Shown here piece after piece: positions 32,391 through 44,270 of a DNA stretch of 64,000 bases; the stretch's first letter is position 1, and the number at the start of each line of letters is the position of its first letter. The notes beneath the pieces were generated by a model. The model did not search any database. It saw only the letters and a list, made by a program, of their open reading frames with translations, and was not told the DNA's origin. The position numbers and the translations under genes are program-made. The DNA is from Neurospora intermedia. Its lineage: Eukaryota > Ascomycota > Sordariomycetes > Sordariales > Sordariaceae. The stretch lies in contig BTPP01000008.1 of assembly GCA_037102815.1 (NCBI GenBank), forward strand, positions 434,001 to 498,000, given 5' to 3'.

Positions 32391-34467
32391 CTACGGAAGT
32401 TCTCTTAGACCATGATATGATGGTGAAGCCTCCCTCAAAGTCTCACAAGCCTCAGATTGTTCGAAGTCAATCTTCCTGACCTATGTCATGTATCGGCTTG
32501 GCGGTCGTACAGATATGTTGAAGGCCGAACAGGTCTGAGGATCTATTGCCTTCGATATAAGTCCCTCTTTGATTAATATCTTTTAGATGAACTCACTGTT
32601 AACCGAGGAGCTGCTGGGCATCGCTTATCTGCGCGGACCTGCGGCACAAACGAGAGGCCAACTGCGCAAAGGTTGTGGAGAAATCTGTCCGAGAATTCGT
32701 GGGGATAGGGACGACTGATGAAGAGTATGCCAAACTCTTGGATTTGTATTCAAACTCGTGTCATACTGGTTACCTCTGTTACAGTAAGGCCAGACAAGGT
32801 ACGCAGGACGGAGGTTGGAGCCCTTGTTACCAGTACCTAATACTGCAATCTCGCAGGGAGTGTAACTATGTAGGTACCACAACCATTTTCCTCAAAAGTG
32901 TTGACATTTGCCCTTGCATAAGACAGATTGTTCCGAGCTCCGATGGCTGACAGGAAATCGATGTTTTGTCCCCCTCTCAAGACCCAGCGCATTCCTGATT
33001 CTTCGCAGACGGGTGGCGCCCAAAACTTGGCACCGGCAACGATTCGGAAGGAATTATCATGAGCTCAATGAACGCAGCCAAGACGCATCCCAAGACGCCA
33101 AACATCCAAACAACAGCAATAGACAAGCTTTCCCTATGATATGTTGTCCGGAGCATCAATGCGATTGGTTATCCACTCACCGTTTATATATTCTATAGAG
33201 ATTATTCCTTCATTTATACCACCAGGGAGGAAAATGAAGCTATCACCATCATTTCCATATGAATGGCGAACTTTCTGCCAGTCAACAACACAAAGCACCT
33301 ATCTAGCAACGGCAGACCAGTCCCCGAATAGGCAGCTGGGCTTCTTCTGTTTCAACCCACAGCGCCCATTTTCCAGCACATCGATACAGAGCCAAATGTG
33401 GATATAGATGTGAGAATCTGTTGCTTTTGCGGCCGTTAAAATGGTGATCAAGACAATTCTCCCCACAAACATGCGGTCCAACGATGCACCGCTGACCGCT
33501 GACCTGCAGGCGACTTCTGAACAACACGTGGGATGACAAGGGGGGGGGGGGAACACTGCCAATACCACTTATACTCACTCATACCAAAGCCACTAGCTAA
33601 GAGGAGAGAATCCCATTGGGCTGTTTCATCACATGCAGCTAGTCCCGCCGTGCATATGCTAATTTTCTCACCAAAACTACCGGGTTCAGTGAATGTTTTA
33701 CGAATGAATCCTCGTATAAGAGCGGTATCCACAATCTTCATGATGTCTTCACAGCAAATAAAATGGAGATCTGTTGCGATTATCGTTGTCTCACAAAGAC
33801 AGTCAGGGCAGAGTTACACTACCTACATACACCATCCAGGTCTTTTTTAACGCCCGATGATGCAACACGTTCCACCTGCGGCAACTGAAGGCACACAAAG
33901 AGATCGGTGGCCGACTGAAGACAAAATACCTCTTTTTTCCCATCCTCGAGATATTTGCTGAATGTGGCACTTTTGATGATGAGGATAGCGCATATGCGCG
34001 ACGGCTTTAGTTGCAGACGAGTACTCAGTCCAATGGGATTCTCACATCTTCCTGGCTAAGCGCCTTTGGTAAGTATCTTGCGTTGACGACTGAATTCTAG
34101 TGGTACACACCACGATGCTAAAATCTACTCCTTTCCGCTTCTGGAAAGGAAACAGCTTTTGTTTCCTGCAACTTTTGTTCGTATGTAACCATAAGAACTA
34201 AACCCTGAAGATCTCCATTTTTGCGCCTTGGCCTCTACCCACTCTCTGCCGAACGTGGAAAAGACATGGTGAGATTTCGATGGAGCTGAACTACCGGCAC
34301 CGGCCGTTTAGATCAGTTCCACGCTGAGACAGAGAGACCGTCGGACAGGAAATCCAGATATAAAAAGGTCTCTGCTTCTAGAGATGCCGTTTTCTCGATT
34401 GTCTGCCTACCTCGACTCCAGTCTCCTACTCAGTAACTTCAAGACAGCAAGCAAAACCGGCATCATC
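32391..34467. other. Spacer, possible further decay of the receptor relic
   Basis: No intact gene. A hydrophobic minus-strand peptide near 33040-33140 (SLSIAVVWMFGVLGCVLAAF) could be another helix of the decayed receptor, but this is not established. A run of 12 G lies at 33540-33551. The right end holds the GH25 promoter. Confidence 0.4.
34359..34366 (+). promoter_or_regulatory. TATA box of the GH25 gene
   Basis: TATAAAAA, 109 bp upstream of the chosen ATG at 34468, at a typical core-promoter distance. Confidence 0.55.
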
Positions 34468-35259
34468 ATGAAGTCCTTCGTCCTCACGGCCCTCGCCGGC
34501 CTCGTCGGCGCTGTCCAGGCTACCGTCCAGGGCTTTGACATCTCCCACTACCAGGGCAGCGTTAACTTTGCCCGCGCTTACTCTTCCGGTGCCCGCTTCG
34601 TCATCATCAAGGTGAGTTGTTTCCTAGGTATCTTGGTCTCACACGAAGACTCCGTCATCTCTTCACAGCACAGGACATCCATCCGTCCATACTAACTCAC
34701 CATTACCACTGTCCCTCAACAGGCCACCGAAGGAACCAACTACATCGACCCCAAGTTCTCCTCTCACTACACCGGCGCCACCTCTGCCGGCCTGATCCGC
34801 GGCGGCTACCACTTTGCGCACCCAGACTCCTCCTCCGGCGCTGCTCAAGCAGACTACTTCCTCGCGCACGGCGGCGGCTGGTCCAAGGACGGCATCACCC
34901 TGCCCGGCATGATCGACCTCGAGTCCTCCTCCGGCAAGGCAACCTGCTACGGCTTGTCGACCTCAGCCATGGTCTCATGGATCAAGGCCTTTTCCGATCG
35001 CTACCACAGCAAGACGGGTCGCTACCCCATGATTTACACAAACTACTCGTGGTGGAGCAAGTGCACTGGCAACTCCAAGAGCTTTGCTGCGACCAACCCG
35101 CTGGTGCTGGCGAGGTGGGGGAGCTCGGTCGGTACGATTCCTGGAGGGTGGAGTTATCAGACTATTTGGCAGAATGCGGACACGTATACTTATGGTGGTG
35201 ATTCGGATATCTTCAACGGCTCTCTTGATCGTCTCAAGGCTTTGGCTAAGGGCTCTTGA
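34468..35259 (+). CDS. Secreted GH25 muramidase (Chalaropsis-type lysozyme)
   Basis: Predicted to hydrolyse the glycan chains of bacterial peptidoglycan, a substrate absent from the fungus itself. Exon 1 is 34468-34611 and exon 2 is 34723-35259, with a 111-nt intron, giving 226 residues. The start at 34468 gives a clean signal peptide (MKSFVLTALAGLVGAVQA); the in-frame ATG at 34384 would put 28 extra residues before it. Catalytic-face residues are visible: Asp24 in FDISHYQG and Asp113/Glu115 in MIDLESSSG. IIKATEGTNYIDP and YHFAHP are family landmarks, and the domain fills the mature protein with no extra binding module. The role is probably antibacterial defence or feeding. It lies between the receptor relic and the intact Pth11-like gene. 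Confidence 0.93.
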
Positions 35260-35777
35260 GCGGAGGGGTTGAAAGCGGGTTCCTATGGAGGTTGCTTGGA
35301 TTGATGAGAGTGTTAGTTCAAGACTTCAACGAGGGCCGGGGCTGGACCGTTTGCACGGCGGGAAGGTCTGGGCTTTTCTTGGAAAAAGGGGATAGATACC
35401 AAAGTACCTAGGTATTTCGTGGTAATCGTCTAGAACGTTAGCTACATCAAATTCAAAGCTCTTCTTGGTACATACCTGTGCTTTTACTCATTGCCAATAT
35501 CGGCTTCACTGTTGCGCACTTCAAATGCTGACTGGTGAAGTGATCGAAAAGTATGGACATCTACTTCCTGCCCGTTTATGGCATAAGCAATTTGGGTTGA
35601 GGCTCTCGACAGCCGCAAACCAACCTTTTCTTTTTTCTTTTCTTTTGACTAGGGATCGTATAATGTTCTCTCCGTCATTGTCATATATACCATATGTCCA
35701 TCCATCCATCTCCATTCATACCTGTGCAAATATACCGACACCGAACCGCAGACCTCAAAATAGGGTCAATGATCAGG

Positions 35778-35820
<43 letters not shown>

Positions 35821-35962
35821 GAAAGGAAAAAAGGTATCGCGGCAAGTTTGAGAAAACAGGCTCGCCAGGTATGAGCGCTCGCCGTCAAGGAAGAAATAAC
35901 GCAGACTCATTTGAGGACAAAGGGAAATTACATTATTCGAGCACAGGAGAACGAACACTTGG
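35260..35962. other. Convergent spacer with long poly(A)
   Basis: 3' flanks of the GH25 gene and the minus-strand Pth11-like gene. No coding frame. It contains the poly(A) tract listed next. Confidence 0.5.
35778..35816 (+). repeat. Poly(A) homopolymer of 39
   Basis: Thirty-nine consecutive adenines, followed by purine-rich GAGGGAAAGG. No target-site duplication was found around it and no retroelement body precedes it. The length could also be affected by sequencing or assembly. Confidence 0.8.
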
Positions 35963-37462
35963 TTAGTTATAATCCTGGGTAACCACCAAATCATGCTTCA
36001 CAGCAATTGTCCCTTCCATCGGTCCCGTCCACCTCGACTGTTGCTGCGACGACCCAACCCTGATTTCTGTCCGCACCGTCGGCTGCAGACCAAGCTGGTT
36101 AGGTGACACGTAACTGCCTTCCTCTGCACGTGTTCCCCCGGGGCCGCGGTTCTGCGACGGTGACCGGCCAAATAGACCTTTGCTTGCCGTCCTTGAGTGG
36201 TGTCCTCCGTATTGTGCAGCAACTGCTGTGTGGGCGATCACGGCCGCGTTCTTCTCCAGTTCGTCCTGGCTTCCAGATTTGGTTTGTAGCTCGACGTCCT
36301 CCGGGTATACGACGCTACGGCCCCCGAACTTGCCGGATTTGGGCTTGCTACCAAGACCGCTGGTGCTGCCCTCGGTGACGTCGCGGCCGGATGAGTGGTG
36401 GACGTACTTGGCGTGGCTCGGGGCGCTGTGAGAGCCCATGCCAGGTATGACGTGCGACAGCAGAGGGCGAAGCGTAGGCAGACAGGAGCAGACAATGCCG
36501 GAACCGAGTTCTGAGACGGACCAGCAGGAGGAGTCGACGTTGTCCCAAGTGGTGTCATCGCTGAGCTTGAGATATTGGATGCGGATGATGGAGATGGCGC
36601 AAGTCTGAGAAGGAGGGGGAATGTGTTAATAACCAACTGTCGGGTTCAGATTACAGACTGCCATAGGAGGAACGCTTACAAAGAAACCAAGACAAAAGAC
36701 GCCAATAAGCGCTATTTTCTGTTGCTTCCGAAGATTGAGACTTCCTAGCGCCGGTAGGGGGATAATGAAGATCAGGACGTCGGTAACAATGTTGCCAGCC
36801 GCATTTATGTACCAGAAGGGCAAGTTGGGCATGCAGTGCCCGTTCGGGATCGAGTCTCCGAGCCAAAACTTCTCGATCGGGGTGCAGGAGAAGATGACAA
36901 TAAGCAGCTGCGAGATGGACCACATAGTAACAAATATCAGTGCATAGACGACAACCTTGCGCATCTGTCGTGTTCCCAAAACTCGGTAGTACTGGAGTAG
37001 GAAAGTGAGCTTGATTGCCGTCAAGGACGCGTTGTAAAGGACGATGGAGATGTAGAACGTCTGGAACTGGAGTTAGCACATACCAACCAAGTGCAATAGC
37101 TGACTGTCTGAAGGCTTACCCTGAAATACTTTGGCAACTCAGTCCAATCGACCTTAGGATCACCCATGTGGTGACCAGCACCATAGATGGTGTCTAGTAG
37201 CATGTTAGTACGATGTGAAACTTGTGAGTCTGTCACAGAACATACTTGAAGCCACCATGATACCACTGCCCATGGCAAAAACAAGAGCAATGACGGCGGC
37301 ATAGTCGTCCATGCCAAATTGGCGGATCAGCACGGCACGAGCATATGTTCGGAGGCCAACGGCCAACGTAGCGAAGCCCAAAACCACCGTCACGACCGTA
37401 ATGGGCACATGGGCGCGCGACTCCCACACTTTGTCTTCTCTTGCTGCGGTCGAGGTCGACAT
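35963..37462 (-). CDS. Pth11-like seven-transmembrane receptor (rhodopsin-like fungal domain)
   Basis: Predicted plasma-membrane GPCR-like protein of the Pezizomycotina-specific Pth11 class. Exons are 37462-37246, 37193-37120, 37060-36680 and 36604-35963, giving 437 residues. An alternative acceptor 6 nt upstream (exon 3 from 37066) would add Phe-Gln. It lacks an N-terminal CFEM domain, so it is of the shorter class. Helix regions include VPITVVTVVLGFATLAVGLR, YNASLTAIKLTFLLQYYRVL, VVVYALIFVTMWSISQLL with SCTPIEKFW, NLPFWYINAAGNIVTDVLIF and IALIGVFCLGFFTCAISIIR (across intron 3). SELGSGIVCSCLPTLRPLL is the classic last-helix motif. The cytoplasmic tail of about 150 residues is Gly/Ser-rich. 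Its ligand is unknown; family members act in surface sensing. Confidence 0.9.
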
Positions 37463-40400
37463 TGTCGTGGTTTACCTACAGAAGAGTGTATGCCCGGGAG
37501 AACGGGCTGGAAACCCCGAAAAGGGCTGCTGTTGAGTCTCGGATTCGAGCCACGAGGGCCGTGTCGGTGATGTTGAATAGGCACTCAAGAAACGGAACAA
37601 TACACTCCATAGCGAAAGTTAAGAGCGGGTCAAGCGTCTGTTATACGAAACACCGGGGCCGCTGTAGTCAAGATCGGCGCTGCAACATGGACGCTTTGCG
37701 GCTTGTCTATCCAAACGGCTAGACTCTGGGAGGGGAAGTAGTCCCGGATGGAACAAGATGTAACGCTGAACTGTATAGCCGATGCAGTATCTCTTTCAAT
37801 CTCAGTCGCAGTTCCTGGCCCCTGGGTATAGTACCAGTGCTGAGTTACCTTGTTAAACCTGGTTTGGTCTGAGAAGGGTAGCTTAGCATCTTCCCCGGAT
37901 TTCCTTTCACACATTCTCTCCCCGAAGGTCCTTATCGCTTCGCATGTGTGAATGCGCGCGGATCTTAAGGTTTTTCTGCTGTCCAGGAGTATATCCATGA
38001 CGACAAGAAGGGGGCCGGTGGATGTGAGATCACCTGTATCTCACAGTGATGGTGGTTCTAGCTATAGTCGCCACCGCATCTCGACCAGAATGGGTTGCAT
38101 TGCTCGCAATTTTCCATGTGCTGGTCTGGAGGGTCTGAAGTCTGAACCAGGAGAAGGTTGGTGGTCTTCACCCTATTCGGGAAGGCCATCGTCGCCTGGC
38201 CTTTATGCAGACAGGGAGCGGTAGAAATTCATCCGAGCACTCTTGTTGGCCAATGCCTGGTCACTGAGACGCCGAGAAAACGACATGAGATGTCTCAGTG
38301 TGTGACCATGGTACCGATATGGGAATGTGTGCACAAGGAGCTCTAATCTTCTCAACATGCGGGTCGGAAGCGATGGATGGGTCGTGTTGGAGAAAAAATC
38401 CGAACCTTGGACATGGAAACCGAGGCGATGACTGACGAGCTCGGAGATGGAACCTTCTCTACAAGTTCTAGGTGTGAGGCAGTCGAAGGATTGATGAGTT
38501 CCGTGATCAAGATGGAAATGATAGGCCCGCTTGCTGGATAGGAATCGTCAATGTCAATGCCAGAGAGGGCGGAGACGGCCCTTTGCAGGAACCATGTTGA
38601 TTGGCGGTAGCTTCTCGACGAACGAATGATAAAAAGTGAAGAGTGTGCCAAAGGAAAGGAGACGGAAGAAAGGAAAGGTCGTGTGAGTGTGTTGCTCAGG
38701 AACAAGAGATGCCAAGAGACGTCAGAATAGGCGTTAGGATGAGTATAATAGGCGAGTCCGTGCACACGGTTAAAAGAGGAGGCACGGACGGGAGCTAGGG
38801 ACAAGTGGGTTGAGTGCAGAGAGGCCCCACAGTCAACGGGAACTGCGCTGGGCACCGTTGCCTAACCCGGATTTGCTCAGCATGGTCAGTGCGCCGGCAA
38901 CTGTCGCTGTGAATCCTCCAACATCTTCACTGTAAGTTCAATGGTATGACTCTCTCAGTTACTGTGTACAGAATGACCGCGTGATTTGTTGCGCAACTCT
39001 TTTTCCCGCTTCACTTTTTCTTTTGTCCCTGATCAGTCGACCTACAGACGAGAGCCATTCCTGTCAAGGAACCTTCCCTGCCGGGTATTTGCCCCTTCTA
39101 CCTCTTGATACACTAACAATCGTCGCTTTTGCATATCACGGCTTGCATCTGACGGCGGAAAAGGCTACAAAAGACGGATTCGGCCCTGAAGGACTCCAGG
39201 AAGAGAATACAGGGGCGTCGCAACCCTGTACAGCCACTTCCACTTCCATGGAAACACGGATGAATGTCGTAGCTTTCTAGCGCTTGCCATTTGGAACCAT
39301 AAGTCAGCTCATGTCAGGGGTGCCATGGGCGGGAAGGGTGTCCTGAGGGGAACCTCTCGTACCTCTCCACGCCAAAACACCAAAATGTCCCCCTGCATCG
39401 CAGACGAGAAATCTCCACCGCGGGAGATCAACTCTTCCATCTTTTGTCGCGTCCTCCACAAACACCTCACTGGGCTGAGCTACTACTACTACACTAAATA
39501 GTGTACAGTGTCTGCGCACATCCCCGCCCCCCGCAGTTTTCAAGGTGACCTCTTCATCAGGGATAACAAGTCACAGGGACAGGTGCGAACGACCCTTCGC
39601 ACTGAATCTCTTGTCCCCGGACAGTGCCAGGGTTCAAGTGTCGGGGTCAGTCTCTTGATGCTATACACTCCGAATACCATTACTCTGCACGATTCGATAC
39701 TGCAGTGGGAAGGTTTGAAGGATTTTGGAGAGAATGGAAACACTGGAGTCAGGCACTTCCCAAGCTGAACTCCAAAGCCCAGAACGGGGTCCGGCCCGGT
39801 CAACCCTGCAGTGTTGTAGCGACGGGGAGGTCAGACAGGGGCAGTCTTTGTCTGCTCGCGTTTTCGAGGGCTGGAGCTGAAAGACAGGTGTGTATGTTGT
39901 TGATCCTCTTTTCCTTCTCTTTTCAAAGGGCTCTGGTGACGTTTAGACTGCCTGCTTGTAGACCAAGACGAAGCGTTAACAAGTTTGGAGCCGCCTCTTG
40001 TTACGATCGATGTACGACAGCAAATCCACTACTGGCATACTTTGGTACCCATGCTGTACAACAACCTGCCAGTCATGATTCCCGTATTTACCAAATCCTC
40101 GTCAGGTCCGGACTCTTTGCACATCTTTTCACCACAATATGCATCTTTTCATTGATGGCCAACGAGATACTCACATGGCCCCCAGACGGAGCCATCTTCT
40201 GCGTTTCTTAACCTGCACTGCTTACCACCTTCCGATCAAGGACATACAGTATATTGTCGTATCGTCCCAAGATAGCCTCATTCTAGGTTCGACCTTCGTT
40301 TCCGCCCAACGTCGCAAAACACACCCTCAAGCACCCTATGCCAAGGCATAACCATCATTTAAGGACCTGAAGACTTCCAATGGACCGGGTCTTTCCCCAT

Positions 40401-41842
40401 GGGGGGGACCAAGACCGATAAAATTGAAAAGACGACAGACGGCCCTTGCAAAAATACAAGAAAAGGTATTCTAACTGAAACATCGCAGAACGAAAACGAG
40501 CGCCCTATATATGCGGCCACTCAACAACATCACCATCACTTTGTCTAACAGCGGGACTATTACCAAGTGCAGCACTCATATCGACTCGCACGGCCGTACA
40601 AGTTACGTTTAACGACAGTTCTTAAATCCCCTCCAGAGCTGAGCGACATGCTTTTCCCAGGGGTATGCAGCCGTTGGGCCGATGTCAATGCCCGGTACCA
40701 TGTCACGTAAAAAGATCTTATGCGTCGCCACTATACAAAATGTAGCAGAGACATCCCGGACTCTTTCACACTCCAAAGCGACGGTTTACGAATGTGTTTT
40801 ATGTATAGAGGGGAGTTATGGTAGCACGTGAAGGAGCTAGGTGAGGTGCTTAATTCCGAAGCTCTCGAAGCGCTCGAATTGTAACTCAGCATCGTCAATA
40901 TACCCAGGGGAGGTGCAACTTTCGCCTCTTTTAAGTTACTCTGGAAGTCTGCCCAGAGACTCAAAATGGAAGTTGGCTATTATTTTGCTAGTCATTAATA
41001 ATAATCGGTAATCACTGGGACTGCATGACACCAAGGAACACAAGCTGCCTGGTAGCATACAAGAAAGAAAAAAAGAGACGGCAAGCCCTAACCCTTTCCC
41101 CTTTATACACCACATACAACTCCTCCTTGCCCTATTTTCACGTCTGTTGTGAGGACGATAGCTGGACGCAAAGATACGACTTTCATTGTCAACTAAAATT
41201 CATGATCCTTTCTCGACATATTGATGCCGTATCGCACCACTCATAAGATAAGATGCACATGACCCTTACCTACTCATCAATTGATTGGGCCCAATGGCTG
41301 CAGTCAACGTGGCGAGTGGAATTCTCCTGAGCCTTTTTAGGCTGGCTCGAGGCTGTTTGGCGAGGTGGCTGTGTAGGTAGGTATGGATGATCAACCTCAA
41401 TCGAGGCCCAACGCGGGGCTCTCCGACCAAAGAAACAAGGCTGCTGCTGTCGTGTTACGAAAGGAAAGGATAGGACTTTTGCGGTTCAATATATTTATTC
41501 CTCGGTTGAGCGGATCCTCGTGATATTTCAAGCTTCTCCAGCTACCTAGTCAGTAACTGAAACCATAATGGGTCCTCGTCTTGGAATTAGGATACTTTCT
41601 CCCTGTGGGTTTGATCTGCTTATGTACGCCAGCTCTTGTGGTCATCCAAGCTAACACATTCGGACTTAGCAGAAAAGGGGGCAAGCTGGGCGATCCATGA
41701 ACATTATGTTGATTGTTCGACATTGATTGACCTCTTACACCCCGAGTTTGGTAACCTACCGGATCAATGCTACATGTCAGTCTAGCTGCGGATTAAAAAA
41801 AGAAAAATGGGAAGAGAAATGAAAGTGAACAGGCGCTGATCT
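37463..41842. other. 4.4-kb spacer, no gene supported
   Basis: The longest unassigned stretch. Frames at 38352-38855 (-) and 39624-40211 (+) are 167 and 195 codons but begin at non-ATG codons, lack domains and have uneven, Ser/Pro/Arg-rich composition. CCCTAACCCT occurs at about 41085-41094. A non-coding transcript or a fast-evolving gene cannot be excluded by eye. Confidence 0.45.
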
Positions 41843-43389
41843 ATGTACCCCAGATTCATGCACAAAGATGACTACCCATCCGTAAACGGAGGACGCGAAG
41901 CCCTCCTTGCCGCCCTCAACGTCCCCAGCTTCGTCGCCAGCAGGACCTGCTTCGAACTGAACGGCTACGCAGGATGTCGTCCAGTATTCGAAGAACCGCA
42001 GCAGACTGATAATCCCTTTGGGGAGCAAGACGCTACGCCTACACTCACATCCTGCACGACATGGTTCCACTATCTCGCCAAGATGGTCCGCAAAATTGAC
42101 TCCTTCCAGGATGAGCAGAGACCTCACGACGAAGAGCCCGAATATGTCCCTGAAAAGTCCAAAGCGGGATACGAGTGGTTTGAAATGAGCGTCTTCACCC
42201 GCTGGGATACGCCCGGCAAATGTCGGGTCTTGTGTATCGACACTCCACCTGATTTCCCTGAGCGCCTCAAGGACGCCCTGCTCAAGAAGAAGAAGAGTCC
42301 GAGTCTCCCGGAAGCCGCCCAAGCAGACCCCTTCGCCCTCCACGCCGACCTCCTAGACATCATGATCGTTTACTCCGACATTTCTGTTTGGCGCGTGCGT
42401 GACCCGATCCGGCTCCTCGAAAAGTCGCGGCTCAATGGACACGATCTGTTTGAGCAGATTCACGACCACGCAAGGCACGCATACCACTCGTCCGAGGTGC
42501 TGGAGGCGGCGATCCAGACGGTCGAGCAGTTGGGCAGATATCAGCGAGAAATTCATGAGACAATTGCACATGGGCAGCGCAATGGCAGTGGTAGTGGCAG
42601 TGGCAGCCGCTTGAGTCACGGTCTGACTTTGACGTATAGAGCGCAGGCGAGGGAGTATACGCAGTTTCAGATTTCGTTGGTGAAGAGTTTGAAGCTGAGG
42701 AGTGATTCGAGTTTGCAAAGGCTAAAGAATGAGGTTGGGCTGGTAAGTGAAACCTTGCTTTTTCACTTCATAACGCATTTCTCAGGTTGTTTTCTCCGGT
42801 AGTGAACTTTTTGTGAGGAAATCATGCTGATGAAAACAAAAACAGGCGTATAACAATATTGCCAGACAAGATAACAGCGTCATGAAGTCAATAGCATTGT
42901 TGACTATGATCTTTCTGCCTGCCACTTTCATTTCGGTATGTCCCCTAGCGTAGTTTCTGAATTCCCTTTCAACCAGTCTCGACTGCCGTGCATCTTCAGT
43001 CCTCTCTCCTCTTTGAGTACCTACCCATCGCTCCTTCCTCACTTGAACTTGACTGCCCGCTAACCACCAGAGCCACGTGACAACAGGCCCTCTTCAGCAC
43101 CACTTTCTTCACTTACGGCGACAATGGCAAATGGGAAGTATCCGACGAGTTATGGATTTACTTTGTCACGACCGTACCAGCGACCATCGCCATCGTGGTC
43201 TTTTGGCGGGTATGGCTTGGCTACGGTGATGTTATTTACAAGTGGTTCATGGGATTGGTGCTCCGAGCGTGGAAGGGAGCGACAAGGTCCGTGTCAAAAA
43301 CGAGAACAAGAATTGCAAAGAGTCGGGTTGAGACTGATATGGAGGATGAGGTGAATCCAGCCGGATTGAAGACAGAAGCTACGGTATAG
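41843..43389 (+). CDS. CorA-like divalent-metal transporter family protein
   Basis: Exons are 41843-42742, 42846-42935 and 43087-43389, with introns of 103 and 151 nt, giving 430 residues. The long N-terminal domain is soluble and ends in helical, coiled-coil-prone segments (YRAQAREYTQFQISLVKSL and LQRLKNEVGL). Two C-terminal membrane helices follow: MKSIALLTMIFLPATFISALF, joined across intron 2, and WIYFVTTVPATIAIVVFWRVW. This is the CorA/LETM-like arrangement found in many fungal CorA-like proteins. The Gly-Met-Asn motif expected after helix 1 in true Mg2+ channels is absent; TTFFTYGDNGKW stands there instead. Ion transport is therefore doubtful. The start codon is uncertain: MYPRFMHKDDYPS begins abruptly, and an upstream exon is possible. 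Confidence 0.8.
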
Positions 43390-44270
43390 AATAACGGCCC
43401 ATGGGCATTTTGGGTAATTTCAATGTATCCATTTACATCAGGTAACCACCTCCATGTACCACAGTATCCTTCACTACCGTCTCTCTTCCAGTCTGATCTG
43501 CTCTCCGTATAAACCAGCACAGCATCCATCGAATGGTCCCAAAATGCGTCAATGAACTTCGGGGGGGAGGGTCAAGAGAGATTGATGAGAGATCACAGCA
43601 AACCCATGGCGATGCTCATAACAAGTAGTTAGTATAGATCGGGAAACGACTTGAAACGCGCATTACTGTTGGCATCTTTGTTATCCTGAACAGCGTTTGC
43701 TTTCTAAAGTTCACGAGTACGTTGTCACTCGATTAAACATTGGATGAAAGCAAGTTGGATGCCACGGTGACAGTACAAATCGTGTTAGTAGGAAGGCACC
43801 AAGTATTGTGGTCCCAGACTTCGCACAGGTCCTGGATAACACAACTGCGGATCTATTCATCTTTGATGGTTCACTCGCTGGCTGGAGGTTGCCCTGCTTA
43901 CCATCGTGATCTTCGCGATTATGGCTGCCTTGTGAACCGTGAAGTAATCCGGTAGTGCCAGCGTCGGCGAACATATGTACAGGTATAATTCGACCACCGC
44001 TTAGACGGGCAGAACGTCGTTCAGGCTGCGGGTCTTGCCTTTTCTCAGAAACCAATTCACTTGTAATTCCATTCACTCGTCCTGTCCTTCTGTTACTACC
44101 CCACTCCTTCCTCTCTTTCTGTCGCGTTTGGCTACTTCTTGTGTTTATTTATTCTTTTTTTTTTTTTTTTTTTCGTCGACAATCAATCTCGCGACAAGGC
44201 CACTTTCCAAGGCAGATGACCAAATAGCAACGCGACGACATCGCTAAGTCAACAATATTTAGCCATCAAG
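43390..44270. other. Spacer with poly(T) upstream of the orphan gene
   Basis: No coding frame supported. A run of 19 T (44155-44173) ends about 97 bp before the next ATG and is preceded by pyrimidine-rich sequence, as in many fungal core promoters. Confidence 0.5.

Noticed and set aside
35778-35816. Poly(A) as the tail of a retrotransposed element
   Set aside because: No target-site duplication and no element body upstream; slippage is simpler.
37535-37590. Minus-strand tRNA-like GGCTCGAATCC sequence
   Set aside because: The putative T stem does not pair over five bases with a seven-base loop, and no acceptor stem is present.
38352-38855. Possible gene of 167 codons on the minus strand
   Set aside because: It starts at GTG, is Ser/Pro/Arg-rich, has no domain, and no adjoining exon or promoter feature was found.
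39624-40211. Possible gene of 195 codons on the plus strand
   Set aside because: No ATG at the start, mixed composition with many Cys/Arg/Ser, and no family resemblance.
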